The notes: generated by a model from the sequence alone, not told the origin. DNA of 64,000 nt from JAUIAS01 sp030425395 (GCA_043553855.1 CP121336.1:1302001-1366000); one strand, 5' to 3'. Shown: positions 52,967 through 62,550, counted from the first letter of the stretch. A program made the numbers and translations.

Positions 52967-54565
52967 ATGACATTTGGACGGGTAAACCCGCAATTCCGCC
53001 TGGAAGATCAAGGGATCGAAGGGCTGGGCAATGTCTATTACAACCTCATGGAGCCGGCGCTGGTGGAAACAGCGCTGAAACGGGGCGAAGGCACATTGGG
53101 CAAGGGCGGTGCGTTCCTTGTCACAACCGGGAAATTCACTGGCCGGTCGCCCAAGGATAAACACGTCGTCATGACCGACAGCGTGAAGGACACCATCTGG
53201 TGGGAAAACAACGCGGCCATGACGCCCGAAGGGTTCGACGCGCTGTACACCGATATGGTCGCCCACATGAAAGGCCGCGATTACTTTGTTCAGGATCTGG
53301 TTGGCGGCGCTGATCCCAGCCACGCGATCAAAGTGCGCATGGTGACCGAGCTTGCATGGCATGGCCTCTTCATCCGCCACCTTCTGCGCCGCCCCGAACG
53401 CGCCGAACTGGACGATTTCGTTTCTGACTTCACCGTTATCAATTGCCCCAGCTTTCAGGCCGACCCGGCCAAGCACGGCTGCCGCAGCGAAACCGTCATC
53501 GCGCTGAACTTTGATCGCAAGATGATCCTGATCGGCGGCACCGAATACGCTGGTGAGAACAAGAAATCGGTGTTCACGTTGTTGAACTACCTGCTGCCGG
53601 AAAAAGGCATCATGCCGATGCACTGTTCCGCCAACCATGCCACCGGCAACCCCGTAGACACCGCTGTTTTCTTTGGCCTTTCGGGCACCGGCAAAACGAC
53701 CCTGTCCGCCGATCCCGCGCGCACCTTGATTGGCGACGACGAACACGGCTGGTCCGATCGCGGCACCTTCAACTTCGAAGGCGGCTGCTATGCAAAGACC
53801 ATTTCGCTCAGCGCCGAGGCCGAGCCGGAAATCTATGCGACGACCTCCAAGTTCGGCACCATCATCGAAAACATGGTCTTCGACGACGAAACCTTTGATC
53901 TGGATTTCGAAGATGACAGCCTCACGGCCAACATGCGCTGTGCCTATCCGCTTGAGTATATCTCGAACGCGTCCAAGACTGCCCTTGGCGGGCACCCCAA
54001 GAACGTCATCATGCTCACATGCGATGCGTTCGGCGTGCTGCCCCCCATCGCGCGGCTGACACCGGCACAGGCGATGTATCATTTCCTGTCCGGCTTCACC
54101 TCCAAGGTCGCAGGAACGGAACGCGGCGTGACCGAACCAGAGCCGACGTTCTCGACCTGCTTCGGTGCTCCTTTCATGCCGCGCCGCCCCGAAGCCTATG
54201 GCAACCTCTTGCGTGACAAGATCGCCCAGCATGGCGCGACCTGCTGGCTGGTCAACACCGGCTGGACCGGCGGGGCCTACGGCACCGGCAATCGTATGCC
54301 GATCAAGGCCACCCGCGCCCTTCTGACCGCAGCGCTTGACGGATCCCTCGCCGATGCCGAATTCCGCAAGGATGCAAACTTCGGCTTTGAAGTGCCGGTG
54401 AATGTGCCCGGCGTGCCCGAACTTCTGCTTGATCCGCGCCGCACATGGGACGACAAGGCCGCCTACGATGCGCAGGCCGCCAAGCTGGTTCAGATGTTTG
54501 CCGACAATTTCGAACAGTATGTGCCCTACATCGACGAAGATGTGAAAGCCGCCGCAATCGGCTGA
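52967..54565 (+). CDS. pckA: Phosphoenolpyruvate carboxykinase (ATP)
   Basis: PckA converts oxaloacetate and ATP to phosphoenolpyruvate, the first committed step of gluconeogenesis. The 532-residue enzyme has the P-loop GLSGTGKTT (about 236-244), the kinase-2 DDEHGW and the substrate-binding RSPKDK (GRSPKDKHVV). AGGAG lies before the ATG at 52967. It is divergent from chvI, an arrangement conserved in this order, and ends at a good terminator. Confidence 0.97.
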   Translation: MTFGRVNPQFRLEDQGIEGLGNVYYNLMEPALVETALKRGEGTLGKGGAFLVTTGKFTGRSPKDKHVVMTDSVKDTIWWENNAAMTPEGFDALYTDMVAHMKGRDYFVQDLVGGADPSHAIKVRMVTELAWHGLFIRHLLRRPERAELDDFVSDFTVINCPSFQADPAKHGCRSETVIALNFDRKMILIGGTEYAGENKKSVFTLLNYLLPEKGIMPMHCSANHATGNPVDTAVFFGLSGTGKTTLSADPARTLIGDDEHGWSDRGTFNFEGGCYAKTISLSAEAEPEIYATTSKFGTIIENMVFDDETFDLDFEDDSLTANMRCAYPLEYISNASKTALGGHPKNVIMLTCDAFGVLPPIARLTPAQAMYHFLSGFTSKVAGTERGVTEPEPTFSTCFGAPFMPRRPEAYGNLLRDKIAQHGATCWLVNTGWTGGAYGTGNRMPIKATRALLTAALDGSLADAEFRKDANFGFEVPVNVPGVPELLLDPRRTWDDKAAYDAQAAKLVQMFADNFEQYVPYIDEDVKAAAIG

Positions 54566-54593
54566 TCCGTCCTCGGAAGACCCGAAAACAAGA

Positions 54594-54630
54594 AACGCCG
54601 GTGGTTATCCCACTGGCGTTTTCTTTTCAG
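54594..54630 (+). terminator. Intrinsic terminator after pckA (bidirectional)
   Basis: AACGCC-G-GTGG, loop, CCAC-T-GGCGTT is followed by TTCTTTT on the plus strand. The same stem can serve the convergent TauE/SafE gene, with TTTCTTGTTTTC on the minus strand. Confidence 0.82.
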
Positions 54631-54643
54631 GCCCGATGCCGTT

Positions 54644-55411
54644 TCAGAATCCAAGGCCACGCCGGATGAGGTTCAACCCCGCCACCAGCAAGACAACCAG
54701 TGTCGCGCGCCGAAACGCGGCCTGATCAATACCGCCACGGATGCGCGATCCGATCCACATGCCCAGCACGGCAGGCACCACCAGAATGGCCGAAAACTGC
54801 GCCGTCTGCGCCGTCAGGATACCGGACCCGAGATGCGCCACCACAAGCGCCACGGCCCCCAACCCATAAACCACACCCTGCACCCGCATTTGCTCGGACT
54901 TTTCCGTATTCAGCGCGGTCAGGTAGGCAACCGTAGGCGGACCCCAAATGCCTGAAACACCGCCAGTTGCCCCGGCAATGGCCCCCAGTATCATATCCGC
55001 CCGACGCGACTGGCCGCGCAGACGCAGTTGCCACCCAACCAGTTGCAAGATCGCAAAAAAGACGATCGGCACCCCGATTACAAGGAACAGGATATCACGC
55101 GACAGAAAACGCAACGTCTGCGCGCTGGCCAACAAAAAGATCAGACCTATAATCAGAAACGTAGAAAATCTGGCAATGGAATCCCGTGCCGCGCGCCACC
55201 CCTGCCCCAGTGCCTGAACCACGTTTGTAACGACCGTGGGCAGGATCAGGCCGGCAAGCGCGATATCGGGGCTCAGGAAGGTTCCAAGACCGGAAATCAG
55301 AACCATCGGCATCGCAAAGCCGACCAACCCCTTGATCGTGCCTGCGATCACCGCAATGCCCAAAGCCGCCGCAAAGGTGACCGGGTCGAGAAAGGAAAAC
55401 ACGTTGAACAT
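54644..55411 (-). CDS. TauE/SafE-family anion exporter
   Basis: A 255-residue inner-membrane protein with about eight hydrophobic helices and the TauE/SafE glycine-rich repeats GIAVIAGTIKGLVGFAMPMVL and GAIAGATGGVSGIWGPPTVAYL. Members move sulfite, sulfoacetate or other organic anions; the substrate here is unknown. The ATG at 55409-55411 has AAGAAGG just upstream. It is divergent from the methylsuccinyl-CoA dehydrogenase gene. Confidence 0.88.
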   Translation of the reverse strand: MFNVFSFLDPVTFAAALGIAVIAGTIKGLVGFAMPMVLISGLGTFLSPDIALAGLILPTVVTNVVQALGQGWRAARDSIARFSTFLIIGLIFLLASAQTLRFLSRDILFLVIGVPIVFFAILQLVGWQLRLRGQSRRADMILGAIAGATGGVSGIWGPPTVAYLTALNTEKSEQMRVQGVVYGLGAVALVVAHLGSGILTAQTAQFSAILVVPAVLGMWIGSRIRGGIDQAAFRRATLVVLLVAGLNLIRRGLGF

Positions 55412-55579
55412 AGCCCTTCTTACCCCGTGCCACGCCATGCTGCACTGCAAAAATCACCCTGCAATCCACAGGATTGGCGCGCAACTTTAATACCAACAGC
55501 ATCAAAAGTCGGTATTTTTATTGCGCTGCACCTGCGAAATGGATATGCACCCCCGAACCCCTGCGAAAGGATGAAACCC

Positions 55580-57268
55580 ATGGCCCATGATGGACAGGAC
55601 ATGACGATGACACAAACAGTCATACTTCCCGATCTTCTTTCACTCACCGCAGCCGCTGTGCCGCCCGCCGAAGCCATTCTCGACATCGCCCGCACCCGCG
55701 TCCGTGATCTGGTCAGCAAGGACGGCCGCGTCTCTGCTGGCCTGATTGAGGCCAACCAGACCGCCGCGCACGGGCTTGCTTGGCTGGCGACGTACGTCGA
55801 ATCCCTGCGCCAGATGCAGAAATGGGCCGAAACCCTTCAGGGCGACGGCAAGTTCGGTGAAATCGACCAGCTTCTTCACCAGATCGCCTTTGGCGAATAC
55901 CTCTGGCAGATTCACGGCGGAATCCAGATGAACCAGGGCGAAATCGTGCGCCTTCAGGATCTGGGCCTGACCGCCAGCGATCAGGTTGGCTTGATGACCG
56001 ATGCCGTGGTCGCATTGACCCAAGGCGGCAATACCCAGGCCGCGCGGCTCCGCCTTGTGGCCCTGATGCAGGAACAGAAGGCCAACGTGATGTTCGGCAC
56101 ATCTGGCCTTGATGAAGAACTTGAGATGATTCGCGAACAGTTCTTCCGTTATGCCAAGGACAAGGTGGAACCCTACGCCCACGAATGGCACCTGAATGAC
56201 GACCTGATTCCGATGGAAATCATCGAAGAATTGGCGGAAATGGGCGTATTCGGCCTGACCATCCCCGAAGAATTTGGCGGCTTTGGCATGTCCAAGGCGT
56301 CGATGTGCGTTGTCTCCGAAGAACTGTCGCGCGGGTATATCGGCGTTGGATCTCTGGGCACCCGGTCCGAGATTGCCGCCGAACTGATCATCGCAGGCGG
56401 CACCGACGAACAAAAGCAAAGCTGGCTTCCGCGCATCGCATCGGCAGAAATCCTGCCCACCGCCGTGTTTACCGAACCAAACACCGGCTCGGACCTTGGG
56501 TCGCTGCGCACCCGCGCGGTCAAGGAAGACAATGGCGATTACAAGATCACCGGGAACAAGACGTGGATCACCCACGCCGCCCGCACTCATGTGATGACCC
56601 TGCTGGCGCGGACAGACCCCGACACCACCGATTATCGTGGCCTGTCGATGTTCCTTGCCGAAAAGACCCCCGGCACCGATGAAGCCCCCTTCCCGACCGA
56701 AGGCATGACCGGCGGCGAAATCGAAGTTCTGGGTTATCGCGGCATGAAGGAATACGAGCTCGGGTTCGACAATTTCCACGTCAAAGGCGAAAACCTTTTG
56801 GGCGGGGAAGAGGGCAAAGGCTTCAAACAGCTCATGGAGACGTTCGAATCCGCCCGTATCCAGACCGCCGCACGCGCCATCGGCGTCGCGCAATGCGCGC
56901 TGGATATCGCGATGCAATACGCCGAGGATCGCAAGCAGTTCGGCAAACCGTTGATCGCCTTTCCGCGCGTCGCCTCCAAGCTGGCAATGATGGCGGTCGA
57001 AGTGATGATCGCGCGACAGCTCACCTATTTCTCAGCATGGGAAAAAGACCACGGACGCCGCTGCGACCTCGAAGCAGGGATGGCGAAACTGCTTGGTGCC
57101 CGTGTGGCATGGGCCGCAGCCGACAACGGCCTCCAGATCCACGGTGGCAACGGCTTTGCGCTGGAATACAAGATCAGCCGCGTTCTGTGCGATGCGCGCA
57201 TCCTCAACATCTTTGAGGGTGCCGCCGAAATTCAGGCACAGGTCATCGCCCGCCGCCTTCTGGGCTGA
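55580..57268 (+). CDS. mcd: (2S)-Methylsuccinyl-CoA dehydrogenase
   Basis: Mcd oxidises (2S)-methylsuccinyl-CoA to mesaconyl-CoA in the ethylmalonyl-CoA pathway for acetate assimilation, passing electrons to ETF. The 562-residue product is longer than ordinary acyl-CoA dehydrogenases: an N-terminal extension of about 150 residues (HGLAWLATYVESLRQM, GEYLWQIHGGIQMNQGEIVR) is the hallmark of Mcd. The acyl-CoA dehydrogenase core follows with FTEPNTGSDLGS, ITGNKTWITHA and NIFEGAAEIQ with the catalytic Glu. The ATG at 55580 has AAAGG at 9 nt; another ATG lies 9 nt earlier. The assignment is strong by layout but rests on memory of the family. Confidence 0.9.
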   Translation: MAHDGQDMTMTQTVILPDLLSLTAAAVPPAEAILDIARTRVRDLVSKDGRVSAGLIEANQTAAHGLAWLATYVESLRQMQKWAETLQGDGKFGEIDQLLHQIAFGEYLWQIHGGIQMNQGEIVRLQDLGLTASDQVGLMTDAVVALTQGGNTQAARLRLVALMQEQKANVMFGTSGLDEELEMIREQFFRYAKDKVEPYAHEWHLNDDLIPMEIIEELAEMGVFGLTIPEEFGGFGMSKASMCVVSEELSRGYIGVGSLGTRSEIAAELIIAGGTDEQKQSWLPRIASAEILPTAVFTEPNTGSDLGSLRTRAVKEDNGDYKITGNKTWITHAARTHVMTLLARTDPDTTDYRGLSMFLAEKTPGTDEAPFPTEGMTGGEIEVLGYRGMKEYELGFDNFHVKGENLLGGEEGKGFKQLMETFESARIQTAARAIGVAQCALDIAMQYAEDRKQFGKPLIAFPRVASKLAMMAVEVMIARQLTYFSAWEKDHGRRCDLEAGMAKLLGARVAWAAADNGLQIHGGNGFALEYKISRVLCDARILNIFEGAAEIQAQVIARRLLG

Positions 57269-57287
57269 TCGCGTCCCTACACCACGT

Positions 57288-57322
57288 AAAGACCCCTGTG
57301 CGCCGCGCAGGGGTCTTTTTTC
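57288..57322 (+). terminator. Intrinsic terminator after mcd
   Basis: AAAGACCCCTG and CAGGGGTCTTT form an 11-bp stem with a 9-base GC-rich loop, followed by TTTTTTC on the plus strand, 20 bp after the mcd stop codon. Confidence 0.92.
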
Positions 57323-57519
57323 TTTTCACCTATCCAAAGCGTTCCACGGATTTGACGGTGCGCGTCTGGGCCATTTCAGGGCTTGCGGCACACAAAAATC
57401 ACATGAATTCCGCGCGCTTGGATCGCTGATCGTGATCCATATGACCGCGCGTGCGATCTGGGTGGCGGCCACCTCGCGTCCCGTCTTGCCTTTTCCGCCT
57501 GTCTGTCCAAGTTGGATAC

Positions 57520-58266
57520 ATGGACTGGCGTGACCAAGGCATTCTTCTCAGCACCCGGCGGCACGGCGAAAGCTCGGCCATCATAGACGTGCTCACCGAA
57601 CACCACGGCCGCCACGCGGGCGTGGTGCGTGGCGGTGCATCGCGCAAGCTGGCCCCGGTGTTGCAACCGGGGGCGCAGCTTGACGTGGCGTGGCGCGCGC
57701 GGCTTGAGGACCACATCGGTGCCTTTACAGTCGAACCCCTTCGCAGCCGCTCGGCGCAGGCGATGGGCGGACGTATGGCGCTTGCGGGATTGAATGCGGT
57801 GGTGTCTCTGGTCATGTTCAGCCTGCCGGAACGTGATCCCGTCCCGCTACTCTATCACAAGACCGCGCAGCTTCTGGATCTTCTGGGGCAGGACGACTTG
57901 TGGCCGCTGGCATACCTGCGGTGGGAGAAAAACCTTCTCGAAGTTACCGGTTTCGCGCTGGATCTGGACCGGTGCGCCGTGACCGGGGGCCAAGACGACC
58001 TGCGATATGTATCGCCGAAAACCGGTCGTGCGGTGTCCGGGGCCGGGGCCGGCGAATGGGCCGCGCGCTTGCTGCCCCTGCCCCCGATCCTGCGTGGTCA
58101 GGGGCCGGGCACGGATGAGGACGTGCTGGCCGCATTGGAGGTGACGGGCTATTTCCTGCAACACAAACTCGCCCCAGCGCTGGGTCACCGCCCCGTGCCA
58201 GACGCGCGGCACCGCTTCATGACCCTTGTGCAACGCCGGCACGCGGCAAACGGAAAAACGCAATGA
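57520..58266 (+). CDS. recO: DNA repair protein RecO
   Basis: RecO works with RecR to load RecA on SSB-coated DNA. The 248-residue product begins MDWRDQGILLSTRRHGESSAI, the OB-fold N-domain, and has LLYHKTAQLLDLLG and the C-terminal helical domain. The Cys-rich zinc site of some RecO proteins is reduced to one Cys (CAVTGG), as is common in alphaproteobacteria. The stop overlaps the phoX start (ATGA). Confidence 0.94.
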   Translation: MDWRDQGILLSTRRHGESSAIIDVLTEHHGRHAGVVRGGASRKLAPVLQPGAQLDVAWRARLEDHIGAFTVEPLRSRSAQAMGGRMALAGLNAVVSLVMFSLPERDPVPLLYHKTAQLLDLLGQDDLWPLAYLRWEKNLLEVTGFALDLDRCAVTGGQDDLRYVSPKTGRAVSGAGAGEWAARLLPLPPILRGQGPGTDEDVLAALEVTGYFLQHKLAPALGHRPVPDARHRFMTLVQRRHAANGKTQ

Positions 58267-60134
58267 CCGACTACGAATTAACCAACCTGTCACCAGACGA
58301 CTTTGACGAATATCATGATCCCCGCCCAGGCCCGTGCGGCTTTGACATGGTGGTAGAGCGCGCCATCTCGCGGCGCGGCTTTCTCGGCGGTGTTCTGGCG
58401 ATCGGCTCAGGCGCGGCGGTGTTCGGAACCGGATTTGCGTCGCCAGCCCGCGCCGCCTCGCGCTTTGAGTTCGATCCCGTGGGCATCGCCACGGACCGCG
58501 CGGTGCATCTGCCTCCGGGGTTTTCCCACAAGGTTCTGGTGCGCTGGGGCGATCCGCTATGGTCGGACGCAAACGCCGCCTTTTCCCCGGACGAAGGCGT
58601 GCCGCTGGCCCAATCAGACCGGGTATTCGGAGAATGCACCGACGGTATGAAGCTCTTTGCCGCGGACGGGCGCGAAATCATTGCCGTGAATTCCGAATTC
58701 GCCCGTCTGCGCGTCAACTTGCCCAGCGCATCGCAGGGCGTGCCGCGCTCTGCTGACGATGTGCGCTTGTTGCAGAACATGCAGGGCGTCACAGTGATGG
58801 AAATCGCCCGCGATACTGATGGTGGGTATCGGGTGGTGACCGACAGCCCCTTCAACCGCCGTATCACCCACAATACCGAATGCCGCATAGCAGGACCGCT
58901 GGCCGGGCATGGGCTGATGCGCACCGCGTCCGATCCGTCCGGAAACCGGGTGCTGGGCACGATGAACAACTGCGGCGCAGGTCAGACGCTCTGGGGCACC
59001 TATCTGACTTGCGAAGAGAACTTCAACGGCTACTTCGGTGCCTCATCCGAAGTGCCGGAAGGTGCCGGATACGCGCGCTATGGCCTGCGCAAAAAAGGCC
59101 GCAACGGCTATGAATGGTTCGACCCGCGTTTTGACATGTCGGAAAATCCCAACGAACCGCACCGCCATGGGTTCGTGACTGAAATTGATCCGCTGAACCC
59201 ATCCGCGCCACCCGTCAAACGCACCGCTCTGGGGCGCTTCAAGCACGAGAACGCAGAGATGGTTCAGGCCGCTGACGGGCGCGTCGTGGTCTATATGGGG
59301 GATGATGAACGGGGCGAGTTTCTCTATCGCTATGTCTCTGACGCCGTGTGGCAACCGGGGCAGCCCGGCGGCGATCTTCTTGATCGCGGGCAGCTTTATG
59401 TGGCGCGCTTCAACGATGATCTGACCGGAGAATGGCTGGCCCTGACCCCCGATGCCACCGGAATGACCCAGGCCGAAATCCTGTGTTTTTCCCGTATCGC
59501 CGCATCCGCAGTCGGCGCAACCACCATGGACCGCCCCGAGTGGGTGGCCTGCCATCCGACCAAGGCAGAAGCCTATTGCGCCCTGACCAACAACCGGAAT
59601 CGCGGCCTGAAACCAAACGCAGGCGGCGACGATACCTCACCCAACGGCCCCAACCCGCGCGCGGCCAACCTCTATGGCCAGATCCTGCGCTGGCGCCCGG
59701 ATGGCGGCGATCATGGTGCGGACGGGTTTTCCTGGGATCTCTATGTGATGGCGGGCAATCCCACCGTGCACGACGATGCCTATGCAGGATCGCCCAACGT
59801 GACCCCCGGCAACATGTTCAACTCACCGGATGGAATGGCCTTCTCTTCTGACGGGCTGCTTTGGATACAGACGGATGGCAACGACAGCAATACCGGTGAT
59901 TTCGCAGGCATGGGTAACAATCAGATGCTTGTTGGCGATCCGGCCACCGGTGACATCGCACGGTTCATGACCGCGCCGCGCGGGGCCGAAGTGACCGGCC
60001 TGTGCTGGTCCTCGGATCGCACCGTGGCCTTTGTCGGTGTGCAGCATCCCGGTGGATCATGGCCCGACGGGGTGGGCCGGCCCCGGTCCTCGATCATCGC
60101 GATCTGGCGCGATGACGGGGCCACGATCGGATAA
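58263..60134 (+). CDS. phoX: PhoX-family alkaline phosphatase (DUF839), Tat-exported
   Basis: PhoX is a calcium/iron-dependent periplasmic phosphatase that releases phosphate from organic esters. The 623-residue protein has a Tat signal with SRRGFLGG (Arg37-Arg38) and a likely cleavage after residue 64 (ARA). Beta-propeller segments with GTYLTCEENFNGYFG, HGFVTEIDP, VVYMGDDERGEFLYRYVS and FNSPDGMAFSSDGLLWIQTDG follow. The start codon overlaps recO by 4 bp, an unusual partner for a phosphate-stress gene. Identification as PhoX/DUF839 is good; induction by phosphate starvation is not evident from the upstream sequence. Confidence 0.9.
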   Translation: MTDYELTNLSPDDFDEYHDPRPGPCGFDMVVERAISRRGFLGGVLAIGSGAAVFGTGFASPARAASRFEFDPVGIATDRAVHLPPGFSHKVLVRWGDPLWSDANAAFSPDEGVPLAQSDRVFGECTDGMKLFAADGREIIAVNSEFARLRVNLPSASQGVPRSADDVRLLQNMQGVTVMEIARDTDGGYRVVTDSPFNRRITHNTECRIAGPLAGHGLMRTASDPSGNRVLGTMNNCGAGQTLWGTYLTCEENFNGYFGASSEVPEGAGYARYGLRKKGRNGYEWFDPRFDMSENPNEPHRHGFVTEIDPLNPSAPPVKRTALGRFKHENAEMVQAADGRVVVYMGDDERGEFLYRYVSDAVWQPGQPGGDLLDRGQLYVARFNDDLTGEWLALTPDATGMTQAEILCFSRIAASAVGATTMDRPEWVACHPTKAEAYCALTNNRNRGLKPNAGGDDTSPNGPNPRAANLYGQILRWRPDGGDHGADGFSWDLYVMAGNPTVHDDAYAGSPNVTPGNMFNSPDGMAFSSDGLLWIQTDGNDSNTGDFAGMGNNQMLVGDPATGDIARFMTAPRGAEVTGLCWSSDRTVAFVGVQHPGGSWPDGVGRPRSSIIAIWRDDGATIG

Positions 60135-60146
60135 CCTTGCGCCCCT

Positions 60147-60476
60147 CTAAGTCAGCCCCGGTTCATCCAGAAGGTGCCGCCCCTGACGGTCTTCGACCTC
60201 GATCACCCACAGGTCGGGGTCCATCCGGCGTTGCCGGGCCAACGCCGCGTCCACATCTGCCTCAGGGCCATCCGACAAACGATCCCAGCGCCGCGCGCCG
60301 GTCATCAGATCAAAACCCCGCACAAACAGCGCCGCATTCCCGTCGAGTGTATTGAGCTTGATCGCAACGGCCCCGGCCGTGTCATCGCCATGGGCCACGA
60401 CAAAGGCCGGAATATCCGACAGCCGCAACCGCGCCAGATAGGCATGCACCCAAAACTCGGCCGTCAGCCGTGTCAT
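60147..60476 (-). CDS. DUF1491 family protein
   Basis: The 109-residue protein MTRLTAEFWVHAYLARLRLSDIPAFVV matches the DUF1491 type, small alphaproteobacterial proteins that contain GDDTAGAVAIKLNTLDG and a C-terminal RMDPDLWVIEVEDRQGRHLLDEPGL. Function unknown. Its ATG overlaps the era stop by 4 bp, and the genomic link with era is widespread, suggesting a role in translation or cell-cycle upkeep. Confidence 0.88.
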   Translation of the reverse strand: MTRLTAEFWVHAYLARLRLSDIPAFVVAHGDDTAGAVAIKLNTLDGNAALFVRGFDLMTGARRWDRLSDGPEADVDAALARQRRMDPDLWVIEVEDRQGRHLLDEPGLT

Positions 60477-61381
60477 GCGTTTCCGTCTTTGAAATCCAGA
60501 CCCATTTCGGAATAACGCTCGGCCTCTTCCAGCCAGTTCGGGCGCACCTTGACCTGAAGGAACAAATGCACTTTGCGGCCAAGGAACTCTTCCAGTTCCT
60601 CGCGCGCGGCCTTGCCCACGGATTTGATCGTCTCGCCCTTATGGCCCAGAACGATCCCCTTGTGACCGTCCCGCATCACATAGACGATCTGGTCAATCCG
60701 GGCACTGCCGTCCTTGCGTTCGTTCCAGCTTTCGGTCTCCACGGTCAACTGATACGGCAATTCCTGATGCAAACGCAGGGTCAGCTTTTCGCGGGTCATC
60801 TCTGCGGCGATCATGCGCATGGGCAGATCGGCAATCTGATCTTCGGGATATAGCCACGGCCCCTCGGGCACGACACCCGCCAGCCAACCGCGCAGCGCGG
60901 CAACCCCATGTCCCTTTTCGGCGGAAATCATGAAGGTTTCCACAAACGGGTAACGCGCGTTCATCTCCTGTGTCAGCGCCAAGAGCGTTTCGGATTGCAC
61001 GCGGTCGATCTTGTTGATGGCAAGGGCGACCTTGCGGCCTTGCCCGATCTGCTCCAACCCTTCAAGGATGGTGCCCACACCATCGGTGATCCCGCGATGG
61101 GCCTCAATCAGCAAGACCACAACATCGGCATCCGCCGCCCCGCCCCATGCGGCGGCGACCATGGCACGATCGAGCCTGCGGCGCGGCTTGAACAAACCCG
61201 GTGTGTCGACAAAGACAAGCTGGCTGTCGCCCTCCATCGCAACGCCGCGGATACGGGCGCGCGTGGTCTGAACCTTGTGGGTGACAATGCTCACCTTGGC
61301 CCCGACCATACGGTTGGTCAGGGTGGACTTGCCCGCGTTGGGCTCTCCGATCAGGGCAACGAATCCGGCGCGTGTGGTCAT
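60473..61381 (-). CDS. era: GTPase Era
   Basis: Era binds the 3' end of 16S rRNA and assists small-subunit assembly. The 302-residue protein has G1 GEPNAGKST (12-20), the DTPG G3 motif, NKID G4 and SAEKG G5, followed by a KH domain with the signature VLGHKGETIKSVGKAAREEL. Complete. It lies 8 bp after an EamA transporter gene and overlaps DUF1491 by 4 bp. Confidence 0.97.
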   Translation of the reverse strand: MTTRAGFVALIGEPNAGKSTLTNRMVGAKVSIVTHKVQTTRARIRGVAMEGDSQLVFVDTPGLFKPRRRLDRAMVAAAWGGAADADVVVLLIEAHRGITDGVGTILEGLEQIGQGRKVALAINKIDRVQSETLLALTQEMNARYPFVETFMISAEKGHGVAALRGWLAGVVPEGPWLYPEDQIADLPMRMIAAEMTREKLTLRLHQELPYQLTVETESWNERKDGSARIDQIVYVMRDGHKGIVLGHKGETIKSVGKAAREELEEFLGRKVHLFLQVKVRPNWLEEAERYSEMGLDFKDGNA

Positions 61382-61389
61382 GGTGGTCC

Positions 61390-62298
61390 TCAGGGTTTAT
61401 CGCGCGCGTGTAACGCGGAACGGCGCGCCGCGCCAGCCCTGCCATCCCTGAGCAGGGAATAGATGCCCGCCGCAACGATCAACGCAGCCCCGGCAAGGGT
61501 CATCATGTCGGGGCGTTCCCCGAATACGGTATAGGCCAGCAGCAGCGCAACGATCAGCCGGAAATAACGAAACGGGGCCACAACGCCGACCTCACCGGTG
61601 CGCATGGCAAAGGTCATGGCGGTATATCCGACCACCCCGCACAGCGCCGTGCCGATCAGCAGGGTCGCCGCCCCGCTCTCGGGCAGGCGTGGCGCGCCCG
61701 GTTCAAAGGCCAGGATCACGGCTCCCGCCGCCGTGACCACGGCAAAGCCCAACACACCCAGCTGCGCGGTATGGACCGCCGCCGGAGCCGCCCGCGTCGC
61801 CAGATCGCGCCCGGCAAAACCGATCATGCCCAACAGCGCCAGAATGGCGTTCGCCTCGATCCCCTCGGGCGACGGACGCACGATCATCAGCACACCGACG
61901 AATCCCACCGCCATCGCAGCCCAACGGCGCGCCCCGATGCGCTCTCCCAGCACCAGCGCCGCCCCCAGCATCACAACAAGTGGCGCGGCCTGAAGAATGG
62001 CCGATGTGGTCGACAGCGGCGTATAGGCCAGCGACAGCGCGAAAAACAGCCGCCCCGTGATCTCGAACCCCGTGCGCACCAGAAGCCCGCGCCGCAGGTA
62101 AGCCGAGGTCCAGATCGGCACACCCCGCGCCCGCGCGTAGATCGCATAGATCACCATCGCGGTGGCCCCGAACTGCACCGTGCCCATTCCGGCGCTCACA
62201 CCGCCGGTGGCCGTGGCCGCCTTAAAGAACGCGTCCTCGATTCCAAAGCCGATCATGGCGACAATCATGAACAGGCTGCCTCGGAGATTGTCGGACAT
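61390..62298 (-). CDS. EamA/DMT-family transporter
   Basis: A 302-residue protein with about ten hydrophobic helices in two EamA repeats. It contains YTPLSTTSAILQAAPLVVMLGAALVLGE and MRTGEVGVVAPFRYFRL, the same segment as in the transporter at 20013-20894, so the two are paralogues. Substrate unknown. It precedes era by 8 bp and follows a 670-bp non-coding interval with a strong terminator, which could act as an attenuator for it. Confidence 0.87.
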   Translation of the reverse strand: MSDNLRGSLFMIVAMIGFGIEDAFFKAATATGGVSAGMGTVQFGATAMVIYAIYARARGVPIWTSAYLRRGLLVRTGFEITGRLFFALSLAYTPLSTTSAILQAAPLVVMLGAALVLGERIGARRWAAMAVGFVGVLMIVRPSPEGIEANAILALLGMIGFAGRDLATRAAPAAVHTAQLGVLGFAVVTAAGAVILAFEPGAPRLPESGAATLLIGTALCGVVGYTAMTFAMRTGEVGVVAPFRYFRLIVALLLAYTVFGERPDMMTLAGAALIVAAGIYSLLRDGRAGAARRSALHARDKP

Positions 62299-62445
62299 GA
62301 TGCGGCTTCACTCAGGTTTGGGAAGCGGCACTGTCCCCCGCCGGATGCGACGGGTCAAGCCGGATCGGAGGCACCCATTCACGTGGCGTCTGGAGTCTTG
62401 GCAAGAAATCCCATCAAATCATTTTGGGCGATCCCGCCAAGGCTG

Positions 62446-62489
62446 AAAAAACGCCCCGCGACGCGGCAGGAACAGGTGGTCGCGGGGCG
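62446..62489 (-). terminator. Strong intrinsic terminator without an evident upstream gene
   Basis: CGCCCCGCGAC and GTCGCGGGGCG form a perfect 11-bp stem with a 16-base loop, followed by TTTTTT on the minus strand. The nearest upstream minus-strand gene, rnc, stops 480 bp earlier, so it more likely ends a small RNA or attenuates transcription into the EamA-era operon. Confidence 0.82.
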
Positions 62490-62520
62490 CAAAGGATGAT
62501 CGCGAAGCGGCTCGCGGGGA

Positions 62521-62550
62521 CTACCGCACACTGTACCGCATCGCATTCAT
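62521..62550 (-). other. Nine-codon mini-ORF upstream of the terminator
   Basis: ATG AAT GCG ATG CGG TAC AGT GTG CGG TAG reads MNAMRYSVR and stops 31 bases before the terminator stem. ACAGG precedes the ATG directly. Leader-peptide attenuators have this layout, but there is no run of one amino acid, so the idea is tentative. Confidence 0.3.
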
